A DNA stretch of 64,000 bases from Christiangramia echinicola DSM 19838 (GCF_000423065.1 NZ_AUHG01000012.1:62001-126000), one strand, 5' to 3'. Numbered from the stretch's first letter, positions 52,323-61,814 are shown. Made by a program: numbers and translations. Notes: generated by a model not told the origin, from the letters alone.

Positions 52323-52892
52323 TCATTCTTGTTTTCTTTTTTCTTCCATTTCATTTTCCTTTTTCTCTGCTTCCTTAGCGTCTTCAGAAGAGATTAAAGG
52401 ATGATCCTTTATATTCAGTCCTACAATTAAAATGACATTTGTTATCGTACCATATAGCATCATAACAACCGCTATAAATCCTCCTCCTAACAGGGATGCC
52501 ATTCCCAGACTTATATAATAGATAGTATCATACCAGGCAGAGTCCACGCCTTCAGATTCCCGTATTGGTAGATTTAGCATTAGAAATGTTATTACAGCAG
52601 CAACAATTAATATAGTATCAGATTTTGCTATCATAAGCACATCCTTGTAATGCCTGTCTGTTAATCTTGATTCTGATGATCTGCTTAGACCGAGCAAGGT
52701 TAACATAAGTGCAAGAATAGTGGTAGACCCAAGTATCACAGTATTGCATAACATATTGATGCCAGACATGGAATTCTTAAGTAACTCCATAGCCTTATAT
52801 CCTGAAATCTGTCCTAGAATAAAAGTTCCCGCTGCCATAACCAGGGTAGATACAACACCTCCTACTATGGCTCTTTTTACAATAGTATTCAT
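52323..52892 (-). CDS. Membrane protein of unknown function, four predicted helices
   Basis: 189 residues. Four hydrophobic stretches: VGGVVSTLVMAAGTFIL, a central pair around TVILGSTTILALMLTLLG and TILIVAAVITFLML, and the last MLYGTITNVILIVG. The C-terminus is a charged tail rich in Glu and Lys (DAKEAEKKENEMEEKRKQE). I do not recognise the family. It is convergent with the MBL-like gene across 128 bases that contain no clear hairpin. Confidence 0.7.
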   Translation of the reverse strand: MNTIVKRAIVGGVVSTLVMAAGTFILGQISGYKAMELLKNSMSGINMLCNTVILGSTTILALMLTLLGLSRSSESRLTDRHYKDVLMIAKSDTILIVAAVITFLMLNLPIRESEGVDSAWYDTIYYISLGMASLLGGGFIAVVMMLYGTITNVILIVGLNIKDHPLISSEDAKEAEKKENEMEEKRKQE

Positions 52893-53053
52893 TTTTGGTT
52901 TGGTTAGTTGAAATTTAAATATAATACATATAAATCATATCTGAATCCTGACTTTCAAAGAGACTGAAATTCTACTTAATTAGGCTAAGGTTCTGTTAAA
53001 TGGAATAAATCTTCTTACAAAAGTTGGTAATTTAAGGCTTAAAACTTCCAACA

Positions 53054-55042
53054 ATGTCAAATCTTAATGTAACACAAAAACTTATTAAAGAACACCTTCT
53101 AAAAGGGGAGATGGAACCTGGAAAGGAAATAGGTATAAAGATAGATCAGGCGCTATTGCAGGATGCTACAGGTACTTTGGTCCAGCTCGAACTGGAAGCC
53201 ATGGGATTGAAAAAAGCCCAGACTGAAGTTGCTGTTCAATACGTAGATCATAACCTCCTGCAAACAGATTTTAAAAATGCTGATGACCATCTATTTTTAC
53301 ATTCAGCAGCACAACGTTTCGGACTATGGTATAGCCGTCCTGGAAACGGTGTAAGTCACCCGGTACATATGCAGCGTTTTGGTAAACCGGGTAAAACCAT
53401 GGTAGGTTCAGATAGTCACACCCCAGCAGCAGGATCTCTTGGAATGCTTGCAATAGGAACCGGAGGCCTGGATGTCGCTGCCGCAATCGCCGGTCAACCG
53501 TATTTTGTAAAAATGCCTGAGGTAATGGGGGTTAAGTTAACCGGGAATTTACCTGACTGGGTAAGTGCAAAAGATGTGATTCTCGAGATGCTAAGAAGGT
53601 ATGATGTAAAAGGTGGAGTAGGCAAGGTAATAGAATATTATGGTGACGGGCTCAAAAATCTTAGTGCCATGGATCGCCATGTAATTGCAAATATGGGCGC
53701 AGAATTAGGAGCTACTACAACTGTTTTTCCAAGTGATGAAGAGACTAAAAGATTTTTAAAATCTCAAAAAAGAGAAGAAGACTGGACAGAATTAAAAGCT
53801 GACGAAGGTTGTAAATATGATTATGAAGATGAAATCATTCTTGATGAGCTGGTACCATTAATTGCTTTACCAACAAGTCCCGGAAATGTAGTTCCAGTAA
53901 GAGAAGTTGAAGGCAAGGATATTAGCCAGGTAGTAATTGGATCTTCTGCAAATCCCGGATTAAGAGATTTCTGGATTGCAGGTGCCATTGTTGATGGAAA
54001 ATCTGTGAATAACGATGTCTCCTTTGATATCAATCCCACCTCCAGGCAAATGATCCAGAATATGATCGAAAACAGGGCTTTTGCGAACCTTATTAAAGCG
54101 GGAGCAAGATTTCATCAATCAGGATGTATGGGATGTATAGGAATGGGCCAGGCCCCAGCCTCTGGCACTATTAGTTTAAGAACTATGCCAAGGAATTTTC
54201 CAGATAGGTCTGGAACAAAGGATGATCAGGTGCATTTATGTAGTCCTGAAACTGCCGCGGCATCAGCATTAACAGGTAAAATCACAGACCCAAGGGACCT
54301 GGAGAAACTTTACGATATGAAGTATCCAAAGTTTAAGCATCCGGAGATCGAAATTATAAATACTGAAATGTTGGTAGCACCACCAGAGGATGGAACCAAA
54401 ATAGAATTAAAGAAAGGACCAAATATTAAGTCCCTACCTTATATAGAGCCTATGCAGGAGAAATATAGCATACCTGTTTTACTAAAAATGGGAGATAATA
54501 TTTCTACAGATGAGATCCTAAAAGCCGGAGCAGAGGTTTTACCTTTTAGAAGTAACCTACCCGAAATTAGTAAATACTCTTATACTGTAATAGATGAAAG
54601 TTTTTATGATAGGGCCATGGATGCTAAAACAACTCACGGGGGACATATTGTGGTAGCTAAGGATAATTATGCCCAGGGATCCAGTAGAGAGCATGCAGCG
54701 ATCGCTCCCAAGTATTTAGGTCAGGTTGCCGTAATTGCCAATTCTTATGCTCGTATAGCATGGCAGAATCTGGTGAATTTTGGAATTCTACCTTTAGAAT
54801 TTATCAATATCGAGGATTTTGATAAAATTGAACAGGGAGACATCGTTTACTTCAGAAACCTAAGAGAAGATGTCCAGAACAGAAAAAATATCAAAGTAAT
54901 AGTAAAGTCTGAAGATGGTAATAAGAAAGAAGAATTTGAAACTAAACATTCAATGAGTGACCGTCAGATAGAGATACTTATGAAAGGCGGTATAATCAAT
55001 GAATTTAAAGATCGTTTGGAGCAGGAAGATCTACAGGCATAA
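53054..55042 (+). CDS. Aconitate hydratase, Aquifex type
   Basis: 662 residues, shorter than AcnA (about 890) or mitochondrial-type (about 780) enzymes; it fits the compact Aquifex-type aconitase group. Fe-S ligands visible: Cys in VHLCSPETAAASALTG and GCMGCIGMG. Other marks are MVGSDSHTPAAGSLG, GSSANPGLRD and the small domain with KDNYAQGSSREHAAIAP and RIAWQNLVNFGILPL. It interconverts citrate and isocitrate. Monocistronic; a terminator follows. Confidence 0.94.
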   Translation: MSNLNVTQKLIKEHLLKGEMEPGKEIGIKIDQALLQDATGTLVQLELEAMGLKKAQTEVAVQYVDHNLLQTDFKNADDHLFLHSAAQRFGLWYSRPGNGVSHPVHMQRFGKPGKTMVGSDSHTPAAGSLGMLAIGTGGLDVAAAIAGQPYFVKMPEVMGVKLTGNLPDWVSAKDVILEMLRRYDVKGGVGKVIEYYGDGLKNLSAMDRHVIANMGAELGATTTVFPSDEETKRFLKSQKREEDWTELKADEGCKYDYEDEIILDELVPLIALPTSPGNVVPVREVEGKDISQVVIGSSANPGLRDFWIAGAIVDGKSVNNDVSFDINPTSRQMIQNMIENRAFANLIKAGARFHQSGCMGCIGMGQAPASGTISLRTMPRNFPDRSGTKDDQVHLCSPETAAASALTGKITDPRDLEKLYDMKYPKFKHPEIEIINTEMLVAPPEDGTKIELKKGPNIKSLPYIEPMQEKYSIPVLLKMGDNISTDEILKAGAEVLPFRSNLPEISKYSYTVIDESFYDRAMDAKTTHGGHIVVAKDNYAQGSSREHAAIAPKYLGQVAVIANSYARIAWQNLVNFGILPLEFINIEDFDKIEQGDIVYFRNLREDVQNRKNIKVIVKSEDGNKKEEFETKHSMSDRQIEILMKGGIINEFKDRLEQEDLQA

Positions 55043-55072
55043 AATCCTTTAACTGCGAGGAATAATACTAAG

Positions 55073-55110
55073 AAAAGCCTTTCAAGCCAATGTTTGAAAG
55101 GCTTTTTTTT
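55073..55110 (+). terminator. Terminator after aconitase
   Basis: Arms AAAAGCCTTTCAA / TTGAAAGGCTTTT, 8-base loop, then a long T-run. Confidence 0.9.
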
Positions 55111-55329
55111 TATCAATTATCATTTAAAAAATTGTCAGCATAAGTCAGACCAAAGCTAAAAAATTCCCAAACGCGGCAAACCTAGAATTAACTTAATGTT
55201 TTGATCGTAAGTGTTTTATATAGAGGCCAATTAATATATTCATGAGAAATTTTTATCATTAACCTATTTGAGATTATAACAATCTTTAGTAGTTGTAAAC
55301 CTTCTTTAAAAGTTAAAATAATTGAACAT
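55111..55329. other. Gap without a gene
   Basis: About 220 AT-rich bases between two terminators that face each other. No reading frame, exact -7 box or long hairpin is seen. Confidence 0.6.
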
Positions 55330-55364
55330 AAAAAACCCCGTAAAGTTATATTACGGGGTTTTAT
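55330..55364 (-). terminator. Terminator after the HPF/RaiA gene
   Basis: Arms AAAACCCCGTAA / TTACGGGGTTTT, 7-base loop, A/T tracts on both sides; 19 bases past the stop. Confidence 0.88.
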
Positions 55365-55382
55365 TATATCAGGATTGATATC

Positions 55383-55682
55383 CTAATGAGTACTCATCTT
55401 CGCTTTGCGTTTACTAAGCTGTCTTTCCAGATCATTCGCTGTCTGCGCAATTGATGCTTCAAATGAATTTTCATTTGATTGAGCAAAAATTTCTGGTCCC
55501 GGGGCGCTTAATCTTACTTCAGTAATATAGCCATTCGGCTTTTGATTTTCATCTCGTTTAAAATATACATTTGCTCTTACTACCCAGTCATATTTATTTT
55601 CAATCTTGTCTAACTTCTTCTGAGTAAAGGCCTCAAGATTATTACTCTTGTCTATGTTTACGAATTCAAAAATAGCTTCCAT
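55383..55682 (-). CDS. hpf: Short-form ribosome hibernation factor (HPF/RaiA)
   Basis: 99 residues. The S30AE fold is seen in LEAFTQKKLDKIENKYDWVVRANVYFKRDE and VRLSAPGPEIFAQSNENSFEASI, ending in a basic tail QLSKRKAKMSTH. It binds the 30S A site in stationary phase and blocks translation. Short form, so it should favour 100S or 70S hibernation via partners rather than a C-terminal dimerisation domain. Monocistronic with its own terminator. Confidence 0.93.
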   Translation of the reverse strand: MEAIFEFVNIDKSNNLEAFTQKKLDKIENKYDWVVRANVYFKRDENQKPNGYITEVRLSAPGPEIFAQSNENSFEASIAQTANDLERQLSKRKAKMSTH

Positions 55683-55872
55683 ATATTCTTCTTTTAATTT
55701 ATTTAAATAAACTTATTTCTAGTAGGCTGACCAAGCTCCTTAGGCTATAATTGGCAAAGTTTTATCAGTATTTTTAGACTTTAAGTGCTATACCTTAAAT
55801 TCTGCTTAAACTGGCGGTAAATAGTGTGAAATTAGGGATAAGCCGTATATAAATGCGTAATTTTAATATGTT

Positions 55873-56349
55873 ATGAAAATAAAGGATTTACAAAAGAAGA
55901 TGATGAGTAGGGCCTTGAATTTGGCTCGCGAAGGAAGGGATATGGATAATGGAGGTCCTTTTGGTGCAGTGATTACCAGAGGTGACGAAATTATTGCAGA
56001 ATCCCGAAATGAAGTTTTATGTAAAGGAGACTGCACGCAACATGCTGAAATGCGTGTAATTCAAAGAGCGTGTAAGAAACTTAAAACACTTAATTTACAA
56101 GGCTGTGTGCTTTTTACAAGCTGTGAACCCTGTATGATGTGTCTGGGAGCGGCGTATTGGGCCGATATAGATTACATTTATTATGGAGCATCTGCACAGG
56201 ATGCTAAGGAGTATGGATTTAGATACAGTGATATGTATTATAATTCTAATATTGATGATAGGCACAGAGAATTTAAGATGATCCAGTTATGTCGTGATGA
56301 AGCGGTGGAAATTTGGGATCAGGTAAGTAAAGATGAGTTACACGTTTAA
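55873..56349 (+). CDS. Nucleoside deaminase, guanine/cytidine deaminase-like
   Basis: 158 residues. Zinc motif HAEMRVIQRA with His57 and catalytic Glu59, and PCMMC with Cys87 and Cys90. A long C-terminal helix carries YSDMYYNSNIDDRHREF, typical of guanine deaminase of the CDA fold (GuaD-like), which turns guanine to xanthine. tRNA adenosine deaminase is less likely because that motif is absent there. A terminator follows. Confidence 0.9.
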   Translation: MKIKDLQKKMMSRALNLAREGRDMDNGGPFGAVITRGDEIIAESRNEVLCKGDCTQHAEMRVIQRACKKLKTLNLQGCVLFTSCEPCMMCLGAAYWADIDYIYYGASAQDAKEYGFRYSDMYYNSNIDDRHREFKMIQLCRDEAVEIWDQVSKDELHV

Positions 56350-56373
56350 TAATTAAAATTTTAATACTATTAC

Positions 56374-56406
56374 AATCCGGAGAAATATGATTCTCCGGAT
56401 TCTTTA
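56374..56406 (+). terminator. Terminator after the deaminase gene
   Basis: Perfect 11-base arms AATCCGGAGAA / TTCTCCGGATT, 6-base loop, then CTTTAATTTT. Confidence 0.85.
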
Positions 56407-56437
56407 ATTTTATAAAGTTCCAACTAATTAACCGAAA

Positions 56438-57304
56438 ATGGATTCAGAAAACGATCAGAAAAATCAGGAAGAACAGGAGAAAGTTGATAAAGAGCTAGAA
56501 AATTCTGAATCTCAGGATAAAACAAAAACCAAAACTCATGGTGAAATCCTAAGGGAACAAATCATTGAAGGGTGCGAGACCTACGATCGTAGTAAATCCA
56601 GTATTCTTTTAAGTTCCTTTACAGCAGGACTGGAAATAGGCTTTAGTTTTTTAATGATCTGTTCAGTATTCGGTTTTTTTCAGGGCAAGGTAGCAGAAGA
56701 AACAATATTTAAATTGATCGCACTGGTTTATCCTATTGGATTTATTCTGGTTGTACTAGGACAATCTATATTATTTACAGAACAAACCTCCCTTTTAACT
56801 TTACCCGTGCTTAGCAATAAGAGGAGCGTGTTTAGTCTATTTAAGATATGGGGTGTAGTGATACTGGGTAATCTTGTTGGAGGTATCTTAATAGCCCTTA
56901 CCTTATCCTGGATAGGACCCAATTTAGGATTATTTGATGCGCAGGTTATAGCGAAGATAGGAGAGCATTTTGCAGATTATGATTTGCCTACCATTCTCGT
57001 TAGTGCCATGCTTGCTGGATGGTTAATGGGATTACTTAGCTGGCTCGTTACGTCATCTAAAGAAACTACTTCTGAAATTCTAATTATATATATAATCACT
57101 GCTGTAATGGGCTTTACCGGCCTGCATCATAGTATAATTGGTAATATTGAAATTTTTGCAGGAATGCTCGTATCCCCGCACATAGATTTTCTTGTTTATT
57201 TAAAGACACTTATTACTGCCTTGATTGGGAATGCATTAGGAGCTACAATCTTTGTAGCTTTATTAAAATACAGAGCTTTCTTGTTTAATGTAAAAATGCC
57301 CTAA
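56438..57304 (+). CDS. Formate/nitrite transporter (FNT) family channel with charged N-terminal extension
   Basis: 288 residues. The first 50 residues are nearly all charged or polar (Asp, Glu, Lys, Asn, Gln). About six membrane helices follow, starting GLEIGFSFLMICSVFGFF near 68. The gene is of the YfdC-like FNT group, not the strict FocA type. FNT channels pass formate, nitrite, hydrosulfide or other small anions; the substrate is not readable. A 70-residue charged mini-protein follows. Confidence 0.88.
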   Translation: MDSENDQKNQEEQEKVDKELENSESQDKTKTKTHGEILREQIIEGCETYDRSKSSILLSSFTAGLEIGFSFLMICSVFGFFQGKVAEETIFKLIALVYPIGFILVVLGQSILFTEQTSLLTLPVLSNKRSVFSLFKIWGVVILGNLVGGILIALTLSWIGPNLGLFDAQVIAKIGEHFADYDLPTILVSAMLAGWLMGLLSWLVTSSKETTSEILIIYIITAVMGFTGLHHSIIGNIEIFAGMLVSPHIDFLVYLKTLITALIGNALGATIFVALLKYRAFLFNVKMP

Positions 57305-57377
57305 TTCACTGTTAAATGATCTTTAAATAGTCTGGCATCAGTTTTTTGAATTCTTAACTTAGATAAAAATAGATGTT

Positions 57378-57590
57378 ATGGCAAATGAGAAAAATAATGA
57401 GCAAACAGATTGGCAGAAGAATTCAGGAAGACCTTCAAATTTTCATGAGAAAGACGATAAATTGAAGAAGGACGAGGATGGGAATCTGAAAATTAAAAAA
57501 GATAAAAATGGAGTTACTAAAGAAGAGGACGAAATGATAAAGGATACTCTGGATTCTTTAAGTAACAAGGATAATGATGATAGAAATTAG
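57378..57590 (+). CDS. Small highly charged protein, unknown
   Basis: 70 residues, almost entirely Asp, Glu, Lys and Asn, with no hydrophobic core and so probably disordered. It begins MANEKNNEQTDWQKN. It is in the same orientation as the FNT gene, whose N-terminus has a similar composition, and ends before a good terminator. No known domain. Confidence 0.75.
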   Translation: MANEKNNEQTDWQKNSGRPSNFHEKDDKLKKDEDGNLKIKKDKNGVTKEEDEMIKDTLDSLSNKDNDDRN

Positions 57591-57613
57591 TATGTAAATT
57601 TTATTTCTAATTT

Positions 57614-57646
57614 AAACCAGTAACAATTCGTTGCTGGTTTTTTTTT
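57614..57646 (+). terminator. Terminator after the charged mini-protein
   Basis: Arms AAACCAGTAAC / GTTGCTGGTTT (one G-U pair), 5-base loop, then TTTTTT. Confidence 0.8.
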
Positions 57647-57692
57647 GAGTATAAAACTGTAATATTCTGAAAACTATATTATTCAATTAAAA

Positions 57693-57722
57693 TTGAAGTG
57701 TTTACACTAATCAGTATATTTG
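57693..57722 (+). promoter_or_regulatory. Promoter TTG-N19-TATATTTG for the TonB-dependent receptor
   Basis: TTG at 57693-57695, exactly 19 bases, TATATTTG at 57715-57722; the ATG is 17 bases further. Full consensus match. Confidence 0.75.
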
Positions 57723-57739
57723 TTTATAACTAACTGATA

Positions 57740-60160
57740 ATGTGTAGATTAAAATTCGTAATTATTTTATTCATATTTAATTGCATGAACATTTCTGGAC
57801 AGGAAGGGTATGCCATTTCCGGAGATGTGAAAGTTAGAAATGGGGAACCCTTACCCTTTGCGAATATCCTTATTTTAAAGCCGGCAGATTCCAGTTTGGT
57901 AGAAGGCAGTATAGCCGATGATAACGGAGCTTATCAATTTTCAAGCATACCAAAAGGTAATTATCTGATCATGGCTAGCCTGGTTGGTTTTGGATCATCA
58001 TATTCCCTAGAATTCACCTTAATTGCAGACAGAGTTATTGAGTCTTTGATCTTAATAGAGGGACAATTAGATGAAGTACAGATACAGGGGACTAAACCAT
58101 TATATCAGCAAAAGATAGATAGAATGGTTATAAATGTGGAAAATAGCATTGTCTCTGCCGGAAGTTCTGCTCTGGAAATACTGGAAAGATCGCCTGGTGT
58201 TTTGGTGAACAGACAAAGTAATAGTATTTCCATAGTAGGGAAGGAGGGAGTTGTAGTGATGATTAATGGTAAGAATAGTTATGTTCCCATATCCTCCTTG
58301 ATCCAAATGCTTGAAGGAATGAGCTCAGATAATATTGTGAGTATAGAATTAATAACCACGCCACCAGCAAACCTGGATGCCGAAGGTAATGCCGGTTACA
58401 TAAACATAGTTCTTAAAGAAAGGACAGATGTTGGATTAAATGGTTCTATTTCAATTGCAGCTGGTTACAGCAATGCCTTCGTTACCACTAACTCTGCTAA
58501 TTTCAATTACAGAAGAGGGAAGTTCAATTTATTCGGGAATTATTCATTCTCCCTCAATGAGACAGATCAAATTTTTAAAGTTTCCCGGCAATATACTGAA
58601 GATGGTGATATGATAGGCAGTTCCACTTATTCAGACAGGGATGCAAGACAAAGAAACCATAATGTAAGAACAGGTATGGATTACCAGTTTTCAGAAAAGA
58701 CAATCATGGGAGTTTTACTTACTGGGTATAGCAATCGATGGACTATGAATGCGGAAAATGAAAATATTAATACCAGGAACGGTAACCCGGAATCATATAT
58801 AAACCTTGAAAATTACGAATTGAATTACTGGAAACATTTTGGGGCCAATTTTAATATTTCTCATGATTTTACCGATGAAAAATCCCTGGATTTTAACCTG
58901 GATTATCTATACTATAAAGATGATAATCCCAACGATTATCTAAATTCATACTTCGATGGAAATCAAATTTTTGAATCTGATAGTATTGCCAGAAGTACCA
59001 AATTAACTCCAATTAAAACTTTCGTAGGTGCTTTAGATTATAGTACTAAACCAAATGAAAAATTTAAAATAGAAACCGGCTTAAAATTAGCTACTTCCAA
59101 TTTCGAAAATGATGTAGCTGTGGAAAATCTCATAACGGATAATTGGGTAGAAGACCCTTCACTTACCAATAAAAGTGATCTTGATGAAAATATCTATGCT
59201 GGCTATATTAGTACAGAATATTCTATAAATGATAAAACCGGGGCCAAAGTAGGTTTAAGATATGAGTACACTAATTCAAAATTAGATACTGATACGCAGG
59301 GCAGAGTAGTAGATAGGCAGTACGGAGAATGGTTTCCAACTATATACTTAAGCCATAGTTTTAATGATACGTTGAGCATGAATTTAAGTTATTCAAGGCG
59401 TATTACCAGGCCAACTTTTAATAATCTGGCTCCATTTGTAATCCTTTTTGACCCGAATACATTTATTTCCGGAAATGCTTCTTTGCAACCAGCAATTTCA
59501 AACGCTGTGAGATATAGTGTTAATTATAAATCTGCTGTATTTTCATTGGAATACACAAATGAAGATTCCTCTATTGCTAATTTCCAGGAACGCTTAGATG
59601 AAGAAACGGGAAGATTGATTTTTGAAGCAAGTAATCTGGATTACACCAGAACATTCGGGGCAAGCCTTAGTTTTCCATGGAAAGTGGCGAGTTGGTGGCG
59701 TATACAAAATAATTTTATTTATATACGGCAGAAGGTGAGAGGCTTTTATTATGAAGATCCTATAGAATTGAGTCTGGGAAATTTTTCTTTCAATATCTCT
59801 AATTCCTATAATATTTCTGAAAACTGGTCTGCAGAATTAAGCGGATTCTATACTAGCGAAGGATTTTCTGGCACTGCCAAGTATGACGCATTTTACCGGG
59901 TGGACTCTGGAGTTTCTAAAAAGTTTGGAGAGAATGGTGGCACTCTTAAATTTTCTGTACGAGATATTTTTGATTCATTTGAATTTTCTGGTGGTACAGA
60001 TAATCCAGAACAAAACTTACGGACACGAAATTTCTTCGATTTTTCTGCACGCACTTTTCTACTCACTTATACCCGTAATTTTGGTAACAGGAAACTAAAA
60101 TCTTCGCGAAACAGGGAGACAGGTGCTGAGGAGGAAAGGCGAAGAGTCAGTGAACAATAA
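57740..60160 (+). CDS. Outer-membrane beta-barrel receptor (TonB-dependent receptor-like, CarboxypepD_reg)
   Basis: 806 residues. Signal peptide VIILFIFNCMNISGQ, then a carboxypeptidase-regulatory-like domain (about 23-105, GYAISGDVKVRNGEPLPFANILI), a plug domain (about 115-225, LEILERSPGVLVNRQSNSISIVGKEG) and an outer-membrane barrel ending with aromatic strands (FLLTYTRNFGN). No N-terminal TonB box extension is obvious, typical of the OMP_b-brl_3 group. It imports a nutrient or siderophore; no substrate-binding SusD partner is adjacent. Its own full-consensus promoter precedes it. Confidence 0.9.
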   Translation: MCRLKFVIILFIFNCMNISGQEGYAISGDVKVRNGEPLPFANILILKPADSSLVEGSIADDNGAYQFSSIPKGNYLIMASLVGFGSSYSLEFTLIADRVIESLILIEGQLDEVQIQGTKPLYQQKIDRMVINVENSIVSAGSSALEILERSPGVLVNRQSNSISIVGKEGVVVMINGKNSYVPISSLIQMLEGMSSDNIVSIELITTPPANLDAEGNAGYINIVLKERTDVGLNGSISIAAGYSNAFVTTNSANFNYRRGKFNLFGNYSFSLNETDQIFKVSRQYTEDGDMIGSSTYSDRDARQRNHNVRTGMDYQFSEKTIMGVLLTGYSNRWTMNAENENINTRNGNPESYINLENYELNYWKHFGANFNISHDFTDEKSLDFNLDYLYYKDDNPNDYLNSYFDGNQIFESDSIARSTKLTPIKTFVGALDYSTKPNEKFKIETGLKLATSNFENDVAVENLITDNWVEDPSLTNKSDLDENIYAGYISTEYSINDKTGAKVGLRYEYTNSKLDTDTQGRVVDRQYGEWFPTIYLSHSFNDTLSMNLSYSRRITRPTFNNLAPFVILFDPNTFISGNASLQPAISNAVRYSVNYKSAVFSLEYTNEDSSIANFQERLDEETGRLIFEASNLDYTRTFGASLSFPWKVASWWRIQNNFIYIRQKVRGFYYEDPIELSLGNFSFNISNSYNISENWSAELSGFYTSEGFSGTAKYDAFYRVDSGVSKKFGENGGTLKFSVRDIFDSFEFSGGTDNPEQNLRTRNFFDFSARTFLLTYTRNFGNRKLKSSRNRETGAEEERRRVSEQ

Positions 60161-60240
60161 AAAATAAGTTGCTATAAATATTTATTATTTTCATTCAAAT
60201 TGGCTAAATTATTATCTCAATGATTAGAAAATAATAGCAT

Positions 60241-60774
60241 ATGAATATTGTTCAATACAACCTCTTAGACTACAAAGTATTAAAATATCTGGCTGCTTTA
60301 TTTGTTATCATGGTCTTAACTGGATGTGGTGGAGCAAATACACAAGTGAACAGTAAGAACTACAATGAGCTTCAAGAATTGATCTCATCTAAAGAATTTG
60401 AAGTTGAGCATCACTGGGCTTTTCCTAATGGTGGTGGTAATATCAATCTTATTGGGAATCCTAATTCTATTAAATTTATGAGTGATAGTATAGATATTTA
60501 TCTCCCTTATTTTGGAGTTAGGCATACCGGTGGGACCTATGGCGGCACTGATGGAGGTATTAAATATAAAGGCCTCGTAAAAAACCTGGAAATTGAAGAA
60601 AACACGAGAAAAGGAAATATAGAGGTCAAGTTCGAGGCAAAGCAAAATAATGAAAACTTAGATTTTAGAATGACCTTCTTTCCTAATAATAAGGTGAGGA
60701 CAAATGTAATTTCAAGCCAAAGGACAACGATATCTTACGAAGGCAGGATAAATGGTAATGCAGGGGAGGACTAA
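60241..60774 (+). CDS. DUF4251 lipoprotein
   Basis: 177 residues. An N-terminal stretch (MNIVQYNLLDYKVLK) precedes a hydrophobic core and the lipobox VLTGCGGA. The mature region matches DUF4251: ELISSKEFEVEHHWAFPNGGGNINLIGNPNSIKFMSDSIDIYLPYFGVR, with GGIKYKG. Function unknown, periplasmic or outer-membrane. The last four bases overlap the end of the convergent unknown gene. Confidence 0.85.
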   Translation: MNIVQYNLLDYKVLKYLAALFVIMVLTGCGGANTQVNSKNYNELQELISSKEFEVEHHWAFPNGGGNINLIGNPNSIKFMSDSIDIYLPYFGVRHTGGTYGGTDGGIKYKGLVKNLEIEENTRKGNIEVKFEAKQNNENLDFRMTFFPNNKVRTNVISSQRTTISYEGRINGNAGED

Positions 60775-61193
60775 GAAGGTAAGTTCCCGGTATATTGTAA
60801 AGCCAGTTCCAGGTTCGTGAAGTGCATGATCTTACCTTCTTTATAGAAAAGGCGTTCTATTGCGAGGTTAGTTTTCCCAATTTGTCCATAAGTGACAATG
60901 CAAAAGCTCCTTAATTTTCTGTTTTGTTCAAAGAATTTTTTCCAGTCCTGCGCGATTATCGAATAGTCATATATACGATTGGCCATATAATTCACGTAAA
61001 AATCCTTTCCGAAGCACTTTTCAGCCAATTTGATCACCTCGCTACCTTTTTCCCAGCCGTAGGTAATACCCTCATTTAATTCAGTAACTATCGTTTTATT
61101 AAGAAAAATCACGTCGCCAAAATCCAAACGATGTATTTCTTTGATCGTCTCTTCAGGCACACAATTAATTACAGAGTTTGGATGAATATCCAT
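60771..61193 (-). CDS. Conserved hypothetical protein, soluble
   Basis: 140 residues from ATG 61193 (MDIHPNSV); a TTG nine bases further up is less likely. It has alpha/beta character: IYDYSIIAQDWKKFFEQNRK and IVTYGQIGKTNLAIERLFYKE. It resembles the STAS-like/SpoIIAA fold in pattern but I cannot name it. Convergent with the DUF4251 gene, with a 4-base overlap. Confidence 0.7.
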   Translation of the reverse strand: MDIHPNSVINCVPEETIKEIHRLDFGDVIFLNKTIVTELNEGITYGWEKGSEVIKLAEKCFGKDFYVNYMANRIYDYSIIAQDWKKFFEQNRKLRSFCIVTYGQIGKTNLAIERLFYKEGKIMHFTNLELALQYTGNLPS

Positions 61194-61216
61194 GATGAAC
61201 AACTTGAAAATAAAAA

Positions 61217-61224
61217 CAAAAATA
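61217..61224 (-). promoter_or_regulatory. -7 box for the 60771-61193 gene
   Basis: Minus-strand TATTTTTG matches TAnnTTTG and ends 23 bases before the ATG at 61193. Confidence 0.4.
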
Positions 61225-61404
61225 CCACCTAAAACGCTATTAATCAGGTTTTAGTGTCTAATTTTGTGATATATAACAAATGTTCAGGTAATTCTTAAAT
61301 AGGCTAATCGTAAACTAGTTAATAAGAGATAACGCTTTATGAAATTCTTCTATAAATAAATTCCTAAGGACTAGTTATCCGTAAAAATCATCTATTTACA
61401 AATA

Positions 61405-61617
61405 CTATTTCTCAAGATCAGGAATTGGAATTAATTTTCCATTTTTAGCTTCTCCCAGGACTACAACATCTTTGCTTTCCTTATATTCCTCTATAGCAGC
61501 CAGAAGTTGTTCTTTAGTGTCGCGTCGAATTTTAACTCCGGTACTTTTATTTTTATTTCGGACTTCTATATAAAATCCATCTCTTAAATCTTTCGGTTTG
61601 CTGGCCGGTCGTCCCAT
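61405..61617 (-). CDS. Small conserved protein, unknown
   Basis: 70 residues beginning MGRPASKPKDLRDGFYIEVRNKNKS, then KIRRDTKEQLLAAIEEYKESK. The basic N-terminus and a single helix-rich core suggest a small DNA- or RNA-binding protein, but no family is recognised. The 216-base gap before it (61618-61833) has a -7-like TATATTTG at 61824-61817 on the minus strand, far from the start. Confidence 0.7.
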   Translation of the reverse strand: MGRPASKPKDLRDGFYIEVRNKNKSTGVKIRRDTKEQLLAAIEEYKESKDVVVLGEAKNGKLIPIPDLEK

Positions 61618-61781
61618 AATTGATTTTTTGGGATCAATATAATGAAGATTTTGTTAGTAGAATATATATTTATATAGATATACTACATCTTTGATAAAAT
61701 TTACTGTAATAAATTTCGATGGAATGCCGGAGCAGGAGAGATCTTTCATTGTATCTAGCTATCTGATGTACTCTTATCTTC

Positions 61782-61814
<33 letters not shown>

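Noticed and set aside
55111-55329. Small RNA gene between two terminators
   Set aside because: No exact promoter or structured element, and both terminators belong to the flanking protein genes.
61310-61385. Two copies of ACTAGTTA as an attachment-like repeat
   Set aside because: Nine-base near repeats in AT-rich DNA are expected by chance and no integrase or mobile gene is nearby.
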